Source: Akkermansia muciniphila (GTDB lineage Bacteria > Pseudomonadota > Gammaproteobacteria > Burkholderiales > Burkholderiaceae_C). From it: a stretch of 17,683 nucleotides of DNA. The notes under the pieces are model-generated. The model was given only the letters and a program-made list of their open reading frames with translations. It had not been told where the DNA came from and did no database searches. Where the stretch lies: contig CALPVM020000011.1 in NCBI GenBank assembly GCA_943327015.2, positions 1-17,683 of the forward strand, given 5' to 3'. Position numbers and translations under genes: made by a program. Shown one piece after another: positions 6,930 to 14,843 of the stretch (position 1 is its first letter; each line of letters opens with the position of its first letter).

Positions 6930-8258
6930 ATGAAACCGATTCAAGTAGGCCTGATGGGCATTGGGGTAGTGGGTAGCGGCACATTCAATGTGCTCAAGCG
7001 CAACCAGGATGAAATTGTGCGTCGTGCCGGGCGCGGTATAGAAATTACCATGGTGGCAGATTTGGACGTAGAGCGTGCAAAGTCGGTAGTGGGCGAGGGC
7101 GTGGCTGTGGTGAATGATGCACGCGCCATTATTGCTAACCCCGATATTGACGTTGTGATTGAGCTGATTGGCGGCTACGGCATTGCCAAAGCCTTGGTGC
7201 TTGAAGCCATTGCTGCTGGTAAGCATGTGGTCACTGCCAATAAAGCGCTGCTGGCAGTGCATGGCACCGAAATTTTTGCTGCTGCCTCTGCCAAGGGAGT
7301 GATGGTGGCGTTTGAAGCGGCTGTGGCTGGTGGTATACCGATTATCAAAGCACTACGCGAGGGCTTGACCGCCAACCGCATTCAATGGATTGCAGGCATC
7401 ATTAACGGCACCACCAACTTTATTTTGTCCGAGATGCGTGACAAGGGCTTGGACTTTGACGTGGTGCTCAAAGAAGCGCAACGTCTCGGTTATGCAGAGG
7501 CAGATCCAACTTTTGATATTCAGGGTATTGATGCAGCGCATAAACTCACCCTGATGTCGGCTATGGCATTTGGCATACCGGTACAGTTTGACAAAGCCTA
7601 TGTAGAAGGCATTACCCAGCTGGGTGCTGCTGACATTAAATATGCCGAGCAGTTGGGCTACCGCATCAAGCTTTTGGGCATCACCAAGCGCATGGAAACA
7701 GGCATTGAGCTGCGCGTACACCCGTGCCTGGTGCCGGCCAAGCGTCTTATCGCTAACGTAGAAGGTGCCATGAACGCAGTGGTTGCCCATGGCGATGCGG
7801 TAGGTACCACGCTGTATTACGGCAAGGGTGCCGGTTCTGAGCCCACGGCAAGTGCCGTGATTGCAGATTTGGTGGACATTGCACGCTTGGATAGTGCTGA
7901 AGCAGCGCAGCGTGTGCCGCATTTGGCTTTCCAGCCCGATGCCATGAGTGACTTGCCGATTTTGCCGATGGGTGAGGTACGGAGCAGCTACTATTTGCGT
8001 TTGCGTGTGGCTGATCAGGCGGGTGTTTTAGCGCAATTAACCGGAATTTTGGCGCAAGCCGGCATCAATATCGACGCAGTGCTGCAGCGTGAAGCCGACG
8101 AAGTGCAAGACCCTGCATTGGGCGCTGCGCAAACCGATTTGGTTATTTTGACGCACGAGTGCAAAGAGTCTGATATGAATAACGCGATAGCCCAAGTGCA
8201 GGCGCTGCCAACTGTGTTGCAGCCGATTGCGCGTATCCGTAAAGAGGAGTTGGCTTAA
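6930..8258 (+). CDS. hom: homoserine dehydrogenase
   Basis: This encodes 442 residues. It reduces aspartate semialdehyde to homoserine with NAD(P)H, the branch step to threonine and methionine. The N-terminal Rossmann fold shows GLMGIGVVGSGTF at about 7-19, with TANKALLAVHG at about 103-113. The catalytic domain has GIINGTTNFILSEM at about 157-170 and ADPTFDIQGIDAAHKL. A C-terminal ACT domain begins near residue 350 (YYLRLRVADQAGVLAQL) and suggests threonine feedback inhibition, as in other monofunctional enzymes of this length. The ATG has an AAGAG-type ribosome binding site. It overlaps thrC by one base (TAATG), which indicates translational coupling. Confidence 0.97.
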   Translation: MKPIQVGLMGIGVVGSGTFNVLKRNQDEIVRRAGRGIEITMVADLDVERAKSVVGEGVAVVNDARAIIANPDIDVVIELIGGYGIAKALVLEAIAAGKHVVTANKALLAVHGTEIFAAASAKGVMVAFEAAVAGGIPIIKALREGLTANRIQWIAGIINGTTNFILSEMRDKGLDFDVVLKEAQRLGYAEADPTFDIQGIDAAHKLTLMSAMAFGIPVQFDKAYVEGITQLGAADIKYAEQLGYRIKLLGITKRMETGIELRVHPCLVPAKRLIANVEGAMNAVVAHGDAVGTTLYYGKGAGSEPTASAVIADLVDIARLDSAEAAQRVPHLAFQPDAMSDLPILPMGEVRSSYYLRLRVADQAGVLAQLTGILAQAGINIDAVLQREADEVQDPALGAAQTDLVILTHECKESDMNNAIAQVQALPTVLQPIARIRKEELA

Positions 8259-9700
8259 TGCGTTACATCTCTACCCGCGCAAATGCTACAGATCCTGCCC
8301 AAGGCCGGCGTTTTTGTGAAATTCTGTTAGAAGGACTAGCCCCTGATGGTGGTTTGTACCTGCCAGAGTCGTACCCTGTTGTATCAGATGCCACTTTAAG
8401 TCGCTTGCGCGATGTGTACCAGCAGCAAGGCTATGCAGAGCTGGCATTTGAGGTTTTGTCACTGTACATTGACGATATTCCTGCGGATGATTTGCGCGCT
8501 TTATGCCGCAAAACCTACACCCCAGAAGTGTTTGGTACTAAAGAAATTGTACCTTTGCGCCATCTCAATAACGAGATTTGGATAGAGGCTTTGTCTAATG
8601 GACCCACGCTGGCGTTCAAAGACATGGCCATGCAGTTGTTGGGCAATTTGTTTGAGTACGAGCTCGCACGCCGTGGCGAAGAGTTAAATATTCTGGGGGC
8701 CACCAGTGGCGACACCGGCAGTGCTGCCGAATACGCCATGCGTGGTAAAAAGGGAATTCGGGTATTTATGACCAGCCCTGCCGGGCGCATGAGCCCGTTC
8801 CAACAGGCGCAGATGTTCAGTTTGATGGATGACAACATTTATAACATTGCTGTTGAAGGAGTGTTTGATGATTGTCAAGATATGGTCAAAGCCGTGTCTA
8901 ATGACTTGGACTTTAAGCGCCGTTACAAAATTGGTACGGTCAACTCCATCAACTGGGCGCGTTTGCTGGCGCAGGTGGTGTATTACTTTGCGGGCTACAT
9001 TCAGGCCACCACATCGAACGATCAAAAAGTCAGTTTTGCGGTACCCAGTGGCAATTTTGGCAATGTGTGTGCCGGCCATGTGGCGCGCATGATGGGCTTG
9101 CCGATACACCGTTTGATGGTGGCTACCAACGAAAACAATGTGCTGGACGAGTTCTTCCGCACCGGTATCTATCGTGTGCGTGGTACTGCCGACACCTTAG
9201 AGACGTCCAGCCCGTCAATGGATATTTCTAAAGCCAGTAATTTTGAGCGCTTTGTGTTTGATTTGTTAGGTAGAGATGGGGCGCGAACTAAAGCATTGTT
9301 CGCCGATGCCATTAACCGCGATGGCTTTTTTGATCTGAGCAAAGACCCGGTGTTTAGCCAGGCGGCTGAGCGCTATGGCTTTGTCAGTGGTAGCAGCACA
9401 CACGCCAACCGCATAGACACATTGCGCGACACTTTCAATCGTAGTGGCATGGTGATTGACCCGCACACTGCCGATGGCTTGAAGGTGGCACTAGAGCACA
9501 TCACCCCCGATGTTTGTACTATTCTGCTGGAAACTGCTTTGCCCATTAAGTTTGCGGACACCGTGGCGGAAGCATTGGGCCGCTTGCCCCATCGCCCGGC
9601 GCAGTTTGAAGGCATAGAAGCCTTACCCAAACGGGTGCAAACCATGCAGGCAGATGTCACGGCATTAAAGGTGCTAATTACACAAAGTTGTGGATATTAA
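8258..9700 (+). CDS. thrC: threonine synthase
   Basis: This encodes 480 residues, the longer proteobacterial/fungal type of threonine synthase. It turns O-phosphohomoserine into threonine using PLP. The N-terminus MRYISTRANA is typical. The PLP Lys121 is in SNGPTLAFKDMAMQ, and the phosphate-binding and cofactor loops include LGATSGDTGSAAEYA and VPSGNFGNVCAGH. The start ATG shares one base with the hom stop, and AAAGAGGAG lies upstream within hom. No homoserine kinase gene is seen next to it, so that step must be encoded elsewhere. It ends directly against the moeA start (TAAATG) with no spacer. Confidence 0.98.
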   Translation: MRYISTRANATDPAQGRRFCEILLEGLAPDGGLYLPESYPVVSDATLSRLRDVYQQQGYAELAFEVLSLYIDDIPADDLRALCRKTYTPEVFGTKEIVPLRHLNNEIWIEALSNGPTLAFKDMAMQLLGNLFEYELARRGEELNILGATSGDTGSAAEYAMRGKKGIRVFMTSPAGRMSPFQQAQMFSLMDDNIYNIAVEGVFDDCQDMVKAVSNDLDFKRRYKIGTVNSINWARLLAQVVYYFAGYIQATTSNDQKVSFAVPSGNFGNVCAGHVARMMGLPIHRLMVATNENNVLDEFFRTGIYRVRGTADTLETSSPSMDISKASNFERFVFDLLGRDGARTKALFADAINRDGFFDLSKDPVFSQAAERYGFVSGSSTHANRIDTLRDTFNRSGMVIDPHTADGLKVALEHITPDVCTILLETALPIKFADTVAEALGRLPHRPAQFEGIEALPKRVQTMQADVTALKVLITQSCGY

Positions 9701-10936
9701 ATGGCGCACGCTCCATTAATGACGCTGGAACTTGCCTTGCAGCAATTGCTGGAGCAGGTGGTGGTGTTGCCAGATACCGAAACGGTAAATTTATTGCAAG
9801 CTGATGGTCGCGTGTTGGCGCAAGATGTTGTATCTGCTTTGCATGTGCCCGCCCAAGACACTAGCGCTATGGATGGCTACGCTTTGTGCTGTGACAATGT
9901 ACACAGCAGCGATGGCGCACTACCTGTGTCGCAACGTATTACGGCGGGGTCGGAGACCGTGCCGCTGCAACCCCATACCGTAGCCCGGATTTTTACTGGC
10001 GCACCGATTCCTGAAGGTGCTGACGCAGTGGTTCCGCAAGAAGAGTGCGAATTAGCAGGTGCTGATGCAAGCCAGCGACCCGTGGTACAAATCAACAGTG
10101 TGCCGATACCGGGGCAATGGATACGCCGTGCCGGTGAAGATGTCACACGCGGAAGTGTGGTGCTGGCACGGGGCACTCGGTTAGGTGCGGCTGATTTGGG
10201 CTTGGCTGCGAGCGTGGGCATGGCTTCAGTAAAGGTGGTACGACGTCCGCGCGTTGCGCTATTTTCTACGGGCAACGAACTGATCATGCCGGGGACGGTG
10301 ACTCCGCAGGAGATGCCACCTGGCACAATTTACAACTCGAACCGATTTTTTTTGCACCACCTGTTAACACGCTTAGGCTGCGAGGTAACTGACTTAGGCA
10401 TTGTGCCCGATGATCTGGATGCCACGGTTCATACATTGCGTGCCGCTGCACAAGGGCATGATGTGATTTTGACCAGCGGCGGCGTGTCGGTGGGCGAGGA
10501 AGACCACATCAAACCCGCTGTGCAAGTCTTGGGTTCACTTGACCTGTGGCAAGTGGCCATCAAGCCGGGTAAACCCTTCGCATACGGACGGGTGGCTGGT
10601 GCCTACTTTATGGGTTTACCAGGCAATCCGGTTTCGAGTTTTGTGACATTTTTGGCCTTGGTGCGCCCCTTCTTGTTGCGCCTGCAAGGTGTTCAGGACG
10701 TGGCCATGCATACTGTAGCGGTGCGTGCCGATTTTGACCGTCCACAGGCTGACAAACGCCAAGAATTTCTGCGTGTGCGCCGCAATGCACAAGGTGGGCT
10801 GGATTTATTTGCCAATCAAAGTTCTGGTGTGCTTACATCGTTAGCGTGGGGCGATGGGCTTTTGGACAACCCTCCTAGTCGCGCTATTGTGTATGGCGAT
10901 ATGGTGCGCTATATCTCAATTGCAGACCTGCTGTAA
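9701..10936 (+). CDS. moeA: molybdopterin molybdenumtransferase MoeA
   Basis: This encodes 411 residues, normal for MoeA, the enzyme that inserts molybdate into adenylylated molybdopterin. Motifs in order: DTSAMDGYAL at about 53-62, TGAPIPEGADAVVPQE, the RAGEDVTRG turn, VALFSTGNEL, TSGGVSVGEEDHIK, and GLPGNPVSSFV, followed by a C-terminal beta domain. The start directly follows the thrC stop and has no clear Shine-Dalgarno motif, so translation may be coupled to thrC. ATG 9719 (residue 7) is an alternative start. It overlaps moaD by one base. A run of eight T at 10346-10353 lies in the coding sequence (Arg-Phe-Phe-Leu codons). Genomes often have several moeA-like copies, so division of labour is unknown. 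Confidence 0.94.
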   Translation: MAHAPLMTLELALQQLLEQVVVLPDTETVNLLQADGRVLAQDVVSALHVPAQDTSAMDGYALCCDNVHSSDGALPVSQRITAGSETVPLQPHTVARIFTGAPIPEGADAVVPQEECELAGADASQRPVVQINSVPIPGQWIRRAGEDVTRGSVVLARGTRLGAADLGLAASVGMASVKVVRRPRVALFSTGNELIMPGTVTPQEMPPGTIYNSNRFFLHHLLTRLGCEVTDLGIVPDDLDATVHTLRAAAQGHDVILTSGGVSVGEEDHIKPAVQVLGSLDLWQVAIKPGKPFAYGRVAGAYFMGLPGNPVSSFVTFLALVRPFLLRLQGVQDVAMHTVAVRADFDRPQADKRQEFLRVRRNAQGGLDLFANQSSGVLTSLAWGDGLLDNPPSRAIVYGDMVRYISIADLL

Positions 10937-11190
10937 TGATTGTCGTTAACATCAAATATTTTGCCTCGATCCGTGAGGCCATGGGCAGAGCAGAAGAAAC
11001 GCTGCAAACATCGGCAGCTACATTGGCTGAATTGCGAGATCAGCTTATTGCCCGGGGTGGTGTTGGCGGTGGTGCGTTGGCACGTGGTGAGGCAGTGCGG
11101 TTGGCTGTTAACAAGATAATGGCAGATGAAAGCGCATCTTTGTTGGACGGCTGTGAAGTGGCTTTTTTCCCTCCGGTAACAGGGGGTTAG
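10936..11190 (+). CDS. moaD: molybdopterin synthase sulfur carrier subunit MoaD
   Basis: This encodes an 84-residue ubiquitin-like protein that carries sulfur as a C-terminal thiocarboxylate to molybdopterin synthase. The N-terminus IVVNIKYFASIREAMG and the C-terminal VAFFPPVTGG, ending exactly on Gly-Gly, are family hallmarks. The start ATG overlaps the moeA stop by one base and has no separate ribosome binding site. moaE follows after two bases, and the last codons of moaD (AGGGGG, 11181-11186) serve as its ribosome binding site. Length and ending are normal. Confidence 0.93.
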   Translation: MIVVNIKYFASIREAMGRAEETLQTSAATLAELRDQLIARGGVGGGALARGEAVRLAVNKIMADESASLLDGCEVAFFPPVTGG

Positions 11191-11192
11191 GC

Positions 11193-11678
11193 GTGGTACG
11201 GGTTCAAACCGGAGTGTTTGATGTGGCTGCTGAAATAGCGGCCTTGCACGGGCAGGATGGCCGCATAGGTGCCGTATGCAGTTTTTTGGGTACGGTGCGT
11301 GATTTACAGCCTTCCAACAATGTTAATGAGACTTTAACCGCACTGGAGCTAGAACATTATCCCGGCATGACTGAGCAATCACTGCAAAGCATGGTGGATG
11401 CAGCCATGGTGCGTTTTGATATTCTGGGCGCACGCATTGTGCACCGTGTAGGCGTTTTAAAGCCCCTAGAGCCGATTGTGCTGGTGTTGGTGAGCTCAGC
11501 GCATCGGGGTGAGAGTTTTAAGGCCTGCGAGTTTTTGATGGATTATTTAAAAACCCAGGCGCCGTTCTGGAAAAAAGAACACACACCTTCAGGTGGCCGT
11601 TGGGTCGATGCACGTATCAGTGATGCTGCTGCTTTAGCGCGTTGGGGTGCTCAAGCGTTGCCAGCTTTCCAAAAATAA
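11193..11678 (+). CDS. moaE: molybdopterin synthase catalytic subunit MoaE
   Basis: This encodes 161 residues. With MoaD it converts cyclic pyranopterin monophosphate to molybdopterin. Family motifs are CSFLGTVRD at about 30-38, LELEHYPGM at about 50-58, RIVHRVGVLKP, SSAHRGESFKACE, and the Lys-rich catalytic stretch FWKKEHTPSGGRWVD. The start is GTG at 11193 with AGGGGG six bases upstream, inside moaD. It ends the alaA-hom-thrC-moeA-moaD-moaE run. Its last 45 bases overlap, tail to tail, the 3' end of the HD phosphohydrolase gene on the other strand, and no terminator hairpin is seen there. The other early-step genes (moaA, moaC) are not in the window. Confidence 0.96.
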   Translation: MVRVQTGVFDVAAEIAALHGQDGRIGAVCSFLGTVRDLQPSNNVNETLTALELEHYPGMTEQSLQSMVDAAMVRFDILGARIVHRVGVLKPLEPIVLVLVSSAHRGESFKACEFLMDYLKTQAPFWKKEHTPSGGRWVDARISDAAALARWGAQALPAFQK

Positions 11679-12167
11679 GCGTTTGGCATCGTTGGGGTTC
11701 AATGGTTTAATAACTTCCGGCAATGGGTCAAAGCCCTTAAGGTAGCTCCAGGGCTCTACAGAATGCGGCATCAGGTCACGTTTTTCAGTGGCTAGGGCTT
11801 GCAGGTCGGCATGTTTGATGGGTGCGTAGTCGCTAAAGTCCAAGTCAAAATGTTGCGCAATCAGCTGGGTTACTTTGTCTTCAATGTCTGCAAAAGCGGG
11901 GAGTAATACTTTGAGCGGTTTGACCATGTCGCCCAGGTAGGCCTCTGCTGCATCGTGCAGCAATGCAGCGCGCCGGTAGGCTGGCGGCACCAACTCTGTC
12001 ACCATCAGGCTATGCTGTGCAACGGAGTAAAACTGATTGGTTTGGCCGTTAAAGCGGCATTGGTAGGCCAGGCCGTGGGCAATGTCTTCGATGTGTATCG
12101 CTTCAATCCGCCCCTCGGTGGGGTAAAAGCGGTTGCCTAAAAAAGTAGAGATGTAAACGGTTTGCAT
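11634..12167 (-). CDS. HD domain phosphohydrolase (YfbR-like)
   Basis: This encodes a 177-residue soluble protein of the HD superfamily. The metal-binding set is visible: His31, His52 in YSVAQHS, His71-Asp72 with Glu75 and Asp80 in LLHDAAEAYLGD, and Asp121 in KHADLQALATEKRDL. The arrangement resembles YfbR-type 5'-deoxynucleotidases and the many unnamed bacterial 'phosphohydrolases' of about 180 residues; the substrate is not determined by sequence. The ATG at 12167 has no strong Shine-Dalgarno motif and lies 9 bases after the anmK stop, so it is probably the third gene of the M23-anmK-HD transcript. The 3' end overlaps moaE by 45 bases in antisense orientation. Confidence 0.87.
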   Translation of the reverse strand: MQTVYISTFLGNRFYPTEGRIEAIHIEDIAHGLAYQCRFNGQTNQFYSVAQHSLMVTELVPPAYRRAALLHDAAEAYLGDMVKPLKVLLPAFADIEDKVTQLIAQHFDLDFSDYAPIKHADLQALATEKRDLMPHSVEPWSYLKGFDPLPEVIKPLNPNDAKRLFLESWQRLSTPTR

Positions 12168-12176
12168 GCAGCGGCT

Positions 12177-13292
12177 TTATGCGGGGTAAATGGCACCCAA
12201 AATACGCGCGCCTTGAGCGCCTGTCACGCTCGGCAGACTAGCGGTTTTACGCTCTATGGTTTGATGGGCTAGCCAGGCAAAGGCCGTTGCTTCTACCTGC
12301 AACGGAGGCAGACCGTGCACGTCGGATGAAGCAACTTCGCATTCAGGTAGGGCTTGGGCTATGCGCTGCATGAGGTGCGTGTTGTAGGCACCACCACCGC
12401 ACACAATCAGTTGCTTGCAATGTGGTACAGCCAGCAGCACACTGGTAGTACAGGCCCAAGCGGTGAGTTCGGTTAAGGTGGCTTGTACGTCTTGCGGCGC
12501 CATGGTTGCAAGGCCGTGGAGTTGATGTTGCAGCCACTGCATATTGAATAAATCACGCCCGGTACTTTTTGGTGCTGGCAGATGGAAAAAGGTTTCTTGC
12601 TGCATGCGCAGTAATAAAGCCTCTTGAACAGTGCCACTGGCTGCCCACTGTCCTGCGTTATCAAATTCGGCTCCGGTGTGCAATTTGCACCAAGCATCCA
12701 TCAAGGCATTCCCAGGGCCACAATCAAAACCTGTAACGTTTTCCGGAGCGTTGGGGCTGAGTATGGAAATGTTAGAGATACCACCGATGTTGAGTACCGC
12801 AGTCGAGGACTGGGTAGTACCAAAAAACGCTTGGTGAAATAGCGGCACCAGTGGGGCACCTTGTCCACCTGCCGCTACATCGCGCGCCCGAAAATCAGCC
12901 ACTACATCAATCCCAGTGAGTTCTGCTAATAGGGCAGGTTGGTTCAGTTGCAGGGTGTAGCCGGTACCGTCAAATTCACGGGGGCGGTGGCGCACGGTTT
13001 GGCCATGCGCACCGATGGCACGGATGGCGCTAATGGGTTGGCGGCATTGGTACAACAGAGTGTGCACCGCTTGCGCGTACAGCCTTGCCAGTCCGTTAGC
13101 TGCCAGTGCGGCACGGTGCAGTTCGTTCTCGCCAGCGGTGTTAAGTGCCAAAAGGTCGGAGCGCAGCAACTGCGGCATCGGCACGCTGTAGTGCCCCAAA
13201 ACGCTGGGGCGCGTAGAAGAAAAATCTGCCAAAACCGCATCTACCCCGTCGAGCGAGGTACCAGACATAAGACCGATATAGAGCGATGACAA
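12177..13292 (-). CDS. anmK: anhydro-N-acetylmuramic acid kinase
   Basis: This encodes 371 residues, near the 369 of E. coli AnmK. It phosphorylates and opens 1,6-anhydro-MurNAc to MurNAc-6-phosphate in peptidoglycan recycling. It has the ATPase-fold motif YIGLMSGTSLDGVDAVL at the N-terminus, GAHGQTVRHRP in the middle, a second phosphate motif VLNIGGISNIS, FDCGPGNALMDAW, and CGGGAYN near the C-terminus. The start is TTG at 13292, giving MSSLYIGLMSG, which matches the family. No ATG upstream in frame fits, and the next ATG (in LMSGTS) would cut the first strand. It has no clear Shine-Dalgarno motif but begins 23 bases after the M23 peptidase stop, so coupling is plausible. Confidence 0.95.
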   Translation of the reverse strand: MSSLYIGLMSGTSLDGVDAVLADFSSTRPSVLGHYSVPMPQLLRSDLLALNTAGENELHRAALAANGLARLYAQAVHTLLYQCRQPISAIRAIGAHGQTVRHRPREFDGTGYTLQLNQPALLAELTGIDVVADFRARDVAAGGQGAPLVPLFHQAFFGTTQSSTAVLNIGGISNISILSPNAPENVTGFDCGPGNALMDAWCKLHTGAEFDNAGQWAASGTVQEALLLRMQQETFFHLPAPKSTGRDLFNMQWLQHQLHGLATMAPQDVQATLTELTAWACTTSVLLAVPHCKQLIVCGGGAYNTHLMQRIAQALPECEVASSDVHGLPPLQVEATAFAWLAHQTIERKTASLPSVTGAQGARILGAIYPA

Positions 13293-13315
13293 GCGGAGCC
13301 GTTGGTAAAAAAAGT

Positions 13316-14674
13316 TTACTGAACAGCGGTAGCACGCATTTGTGCTGCAGAAGCCAGTTGCACACGGTTTTGAGCAGCCAGAGCATTGAACGCCGGTCTT
13401 GCAGAAGCGCTGACGGGTGTCGATTCGCTTAATTTAGCCAGTGCTTGCGGGTCACGGTGAACGCCGTTAACCCGAAACTCAAAGTGCAAATGGGGTCCGG
13501 TGGACCAGCCTGTCATGCCGACTGCTCCGATATTCTGAGCTTGGCTTACGCTTTGCCCCTTGCGAACATTGATACGGCTTAAATGTGCATATACAGTGGA
13601 ATTAGCGCTGCCATGTTTGATGATGACGACATTACCAAAACCTCTTTGAACCCCTGCAAATTCCACCACACCATCGCCCACAGAGCGCACAGGTGTGCCG
13701 ATAGGTGCTGCATAGTCCACACCCAAGTGTGCTCGCCATGTTTGCAAGATGGGATGGAAACGCATTTTGAAGCCGCTGGTGACGCGCGAAAACTCCATGG
13801 GAGACGCTAAAAATGCACGGCGCAGGCTCTCACCGGCCAAGGTGTAATAGCCACCTTTGCTGGCTTGTGCTGCATCTTGAAACCACATAGCCTGGTGCGT
13901 TTTGCCGGCATTCACAAACTCCGCACTGAGTACCCGGCCAGCGCGCATGGGTTCGCCATCGCCTTCCAGGGTTTCATAGATAACAGAAAAGCGGTCGCCC
14001 TTACGCAAGGAGCGGTGAAAGTCGATATCGCCCGAAAAAATTTCGGCCATTTGAACGGCTACTGCATCGGGAATATGCGCGTCATCGGTTGCTGCAAACA
14101 AGGATGATTGGATAGTGCCACTGGCTAAGCGGGACGATGCTACCAAAGGCAGAGTCTCTAGTTTGGATTGAAAGCCTTGCTTGGTTTTGCTAACGGTAAG
14201 GCGTTTAAAGGTACCATCGTCTTGCGGGCTCCAGCGCGCTTTTAAACTTAGCAGAGCACTATTGTCCCCAGTCTCAATGGTGACGTTACGGCCTGCACGA
14301 CCGAAAAGCGTACTTTGTACGGTTTTGTCGTTGCGCATAAATGCAGCAGCTTGTGGGTCAAACACGCCTAGTCGTTTGAGTAAAGTATCTGCAGTGTCGG
14401 TAGAGCGGGTTATTTCACTACGAAATAGACGTTGACTGATCGACTGCAATGCATCAATTTGTGCTTGCAGGGGTAGGGTTTCAACAGTTTCAATAACAGT
14501 GTGCGCGGTCAGGTCTGCTGCATCCGGGGCAAGATTGGCAACCGCAAAGGTTGCGCCCGTTCCCACCATAAGTAACGCAGCTACAACGGCAGTGACACGT
14601 TGGGGGTAACGTTGAACGAAACGGGAAATTTGCTCGACACTGGCTGCTAAATCTTGTGCTAATTCACGAATCAA
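13316..14674 (-). CDS. membrane-anchored M23 (LytM) murein endopeptidase, MepM-like
   Basis: This encodes 452 residues. There is a short cytoplasmic N-terminus, one membrane segment at about 26-48 (VTAVVAALLMVGTGATFAV), and a periplasmic region at about 60-290 resembling the N-terminal domains of MepM-like and Csd3-like proteins. The LytM zinc domain spans about 300-410: ligands His316 and Asp320 (HLGVDYAAP) and His397 (GPHLHFEF), with His364 (YAHLS) and His395 completing the site. All expected catalytic residues are present, so it probably cleaves peptidoglycan cross-links. The start is TTG at 14674 with GGAG eight bases upstream; the nearest upstream ATG (14693) is out of frame and soon terminates. 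It is divergent from tyrS and followed by anmK. A 30-residue Ala-rich tail ends the protein. Confidence 0.9.
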   Translation of the reverse strand: MIRELAQDLAASVEQISRFVQRYPQRVTAVVAALLMVGTGATFAVANLAPDAADLTAHTVIETVETLPLQAQIDALQSISQRLFRSEITRSTDTADTLLKRLGVFDPQAAAFMRNDKTVQSTLFGRAGRNVTIETGDNSALLSLKARWSPQDDGTFKRLTVSKTKQGFQSKLETLPLVASSRLASGTIQSSLFAATDDAHIPDAVAVQMAEIFSGDIDFHRSLRKGDRFSVIYETLEGDGEPMRAGRVLSAEFVNAGKTHQAMWFQDAAQASKGGYYTLAGESLRRAFLASPMEFSRVTSGFKMRFHPILQTWRAHLGVDYAAPIGTPVRSVGDGVVEFAGVQRGFGNVVIIKHGSANSTVYAHLSRINVRKGQSVSQAQNIGAVGMTGWSTGPHLHFEFRVNGVHRDPQALAKLSESTPVSASARPAFNALAAQNRVQLASAAQMRATAVQ

Positions 14675-14843
14675 AATCAGGGCTCCAATGACATAGTGCG
14701 CCCCAAGCAGGGCGTAACTTGAAATACGAAGTGTGCAATGGGGTGCTTACGCGACTAAAATCGGGCTAATAAATCAGCACCACTGCGGCAAAGAGGTCTG
14801 AGTATATCCTTCCTTTAGTGCGCGTTATCAAGAAGAAACCCTT
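14675..14843. other. divergent intergenic region between the M23 peptidase gene and tyrS
   Basis: The 169 bases must hold both promoters. A small hairpin CGCCC (14699-14703) / GGGCG (14710-14714) lies 25-40 bases upstream of the peptidase start. On the plus strand TAAAAT (14756-14761) is a fair -10 match, but no convincing -35 lies upstream of it. I see no T-box or other known leader structure for tyrS. Confidence 0.3.

Noticed and set aside
6354..7262. 302-codon open frame on the minus strand across the alaA-hom junction
   Set aside because: It is antisense to two certain genes, is rich in His and Gln in the way expected from the complement of their codons, and shows no domain or ribosome binding site.
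7353..7922. 189-codon minus-strand frame inside hom
   Set aside because: It is fully antisense to a confidently identified gene, with no motif and no ribosome binding site.
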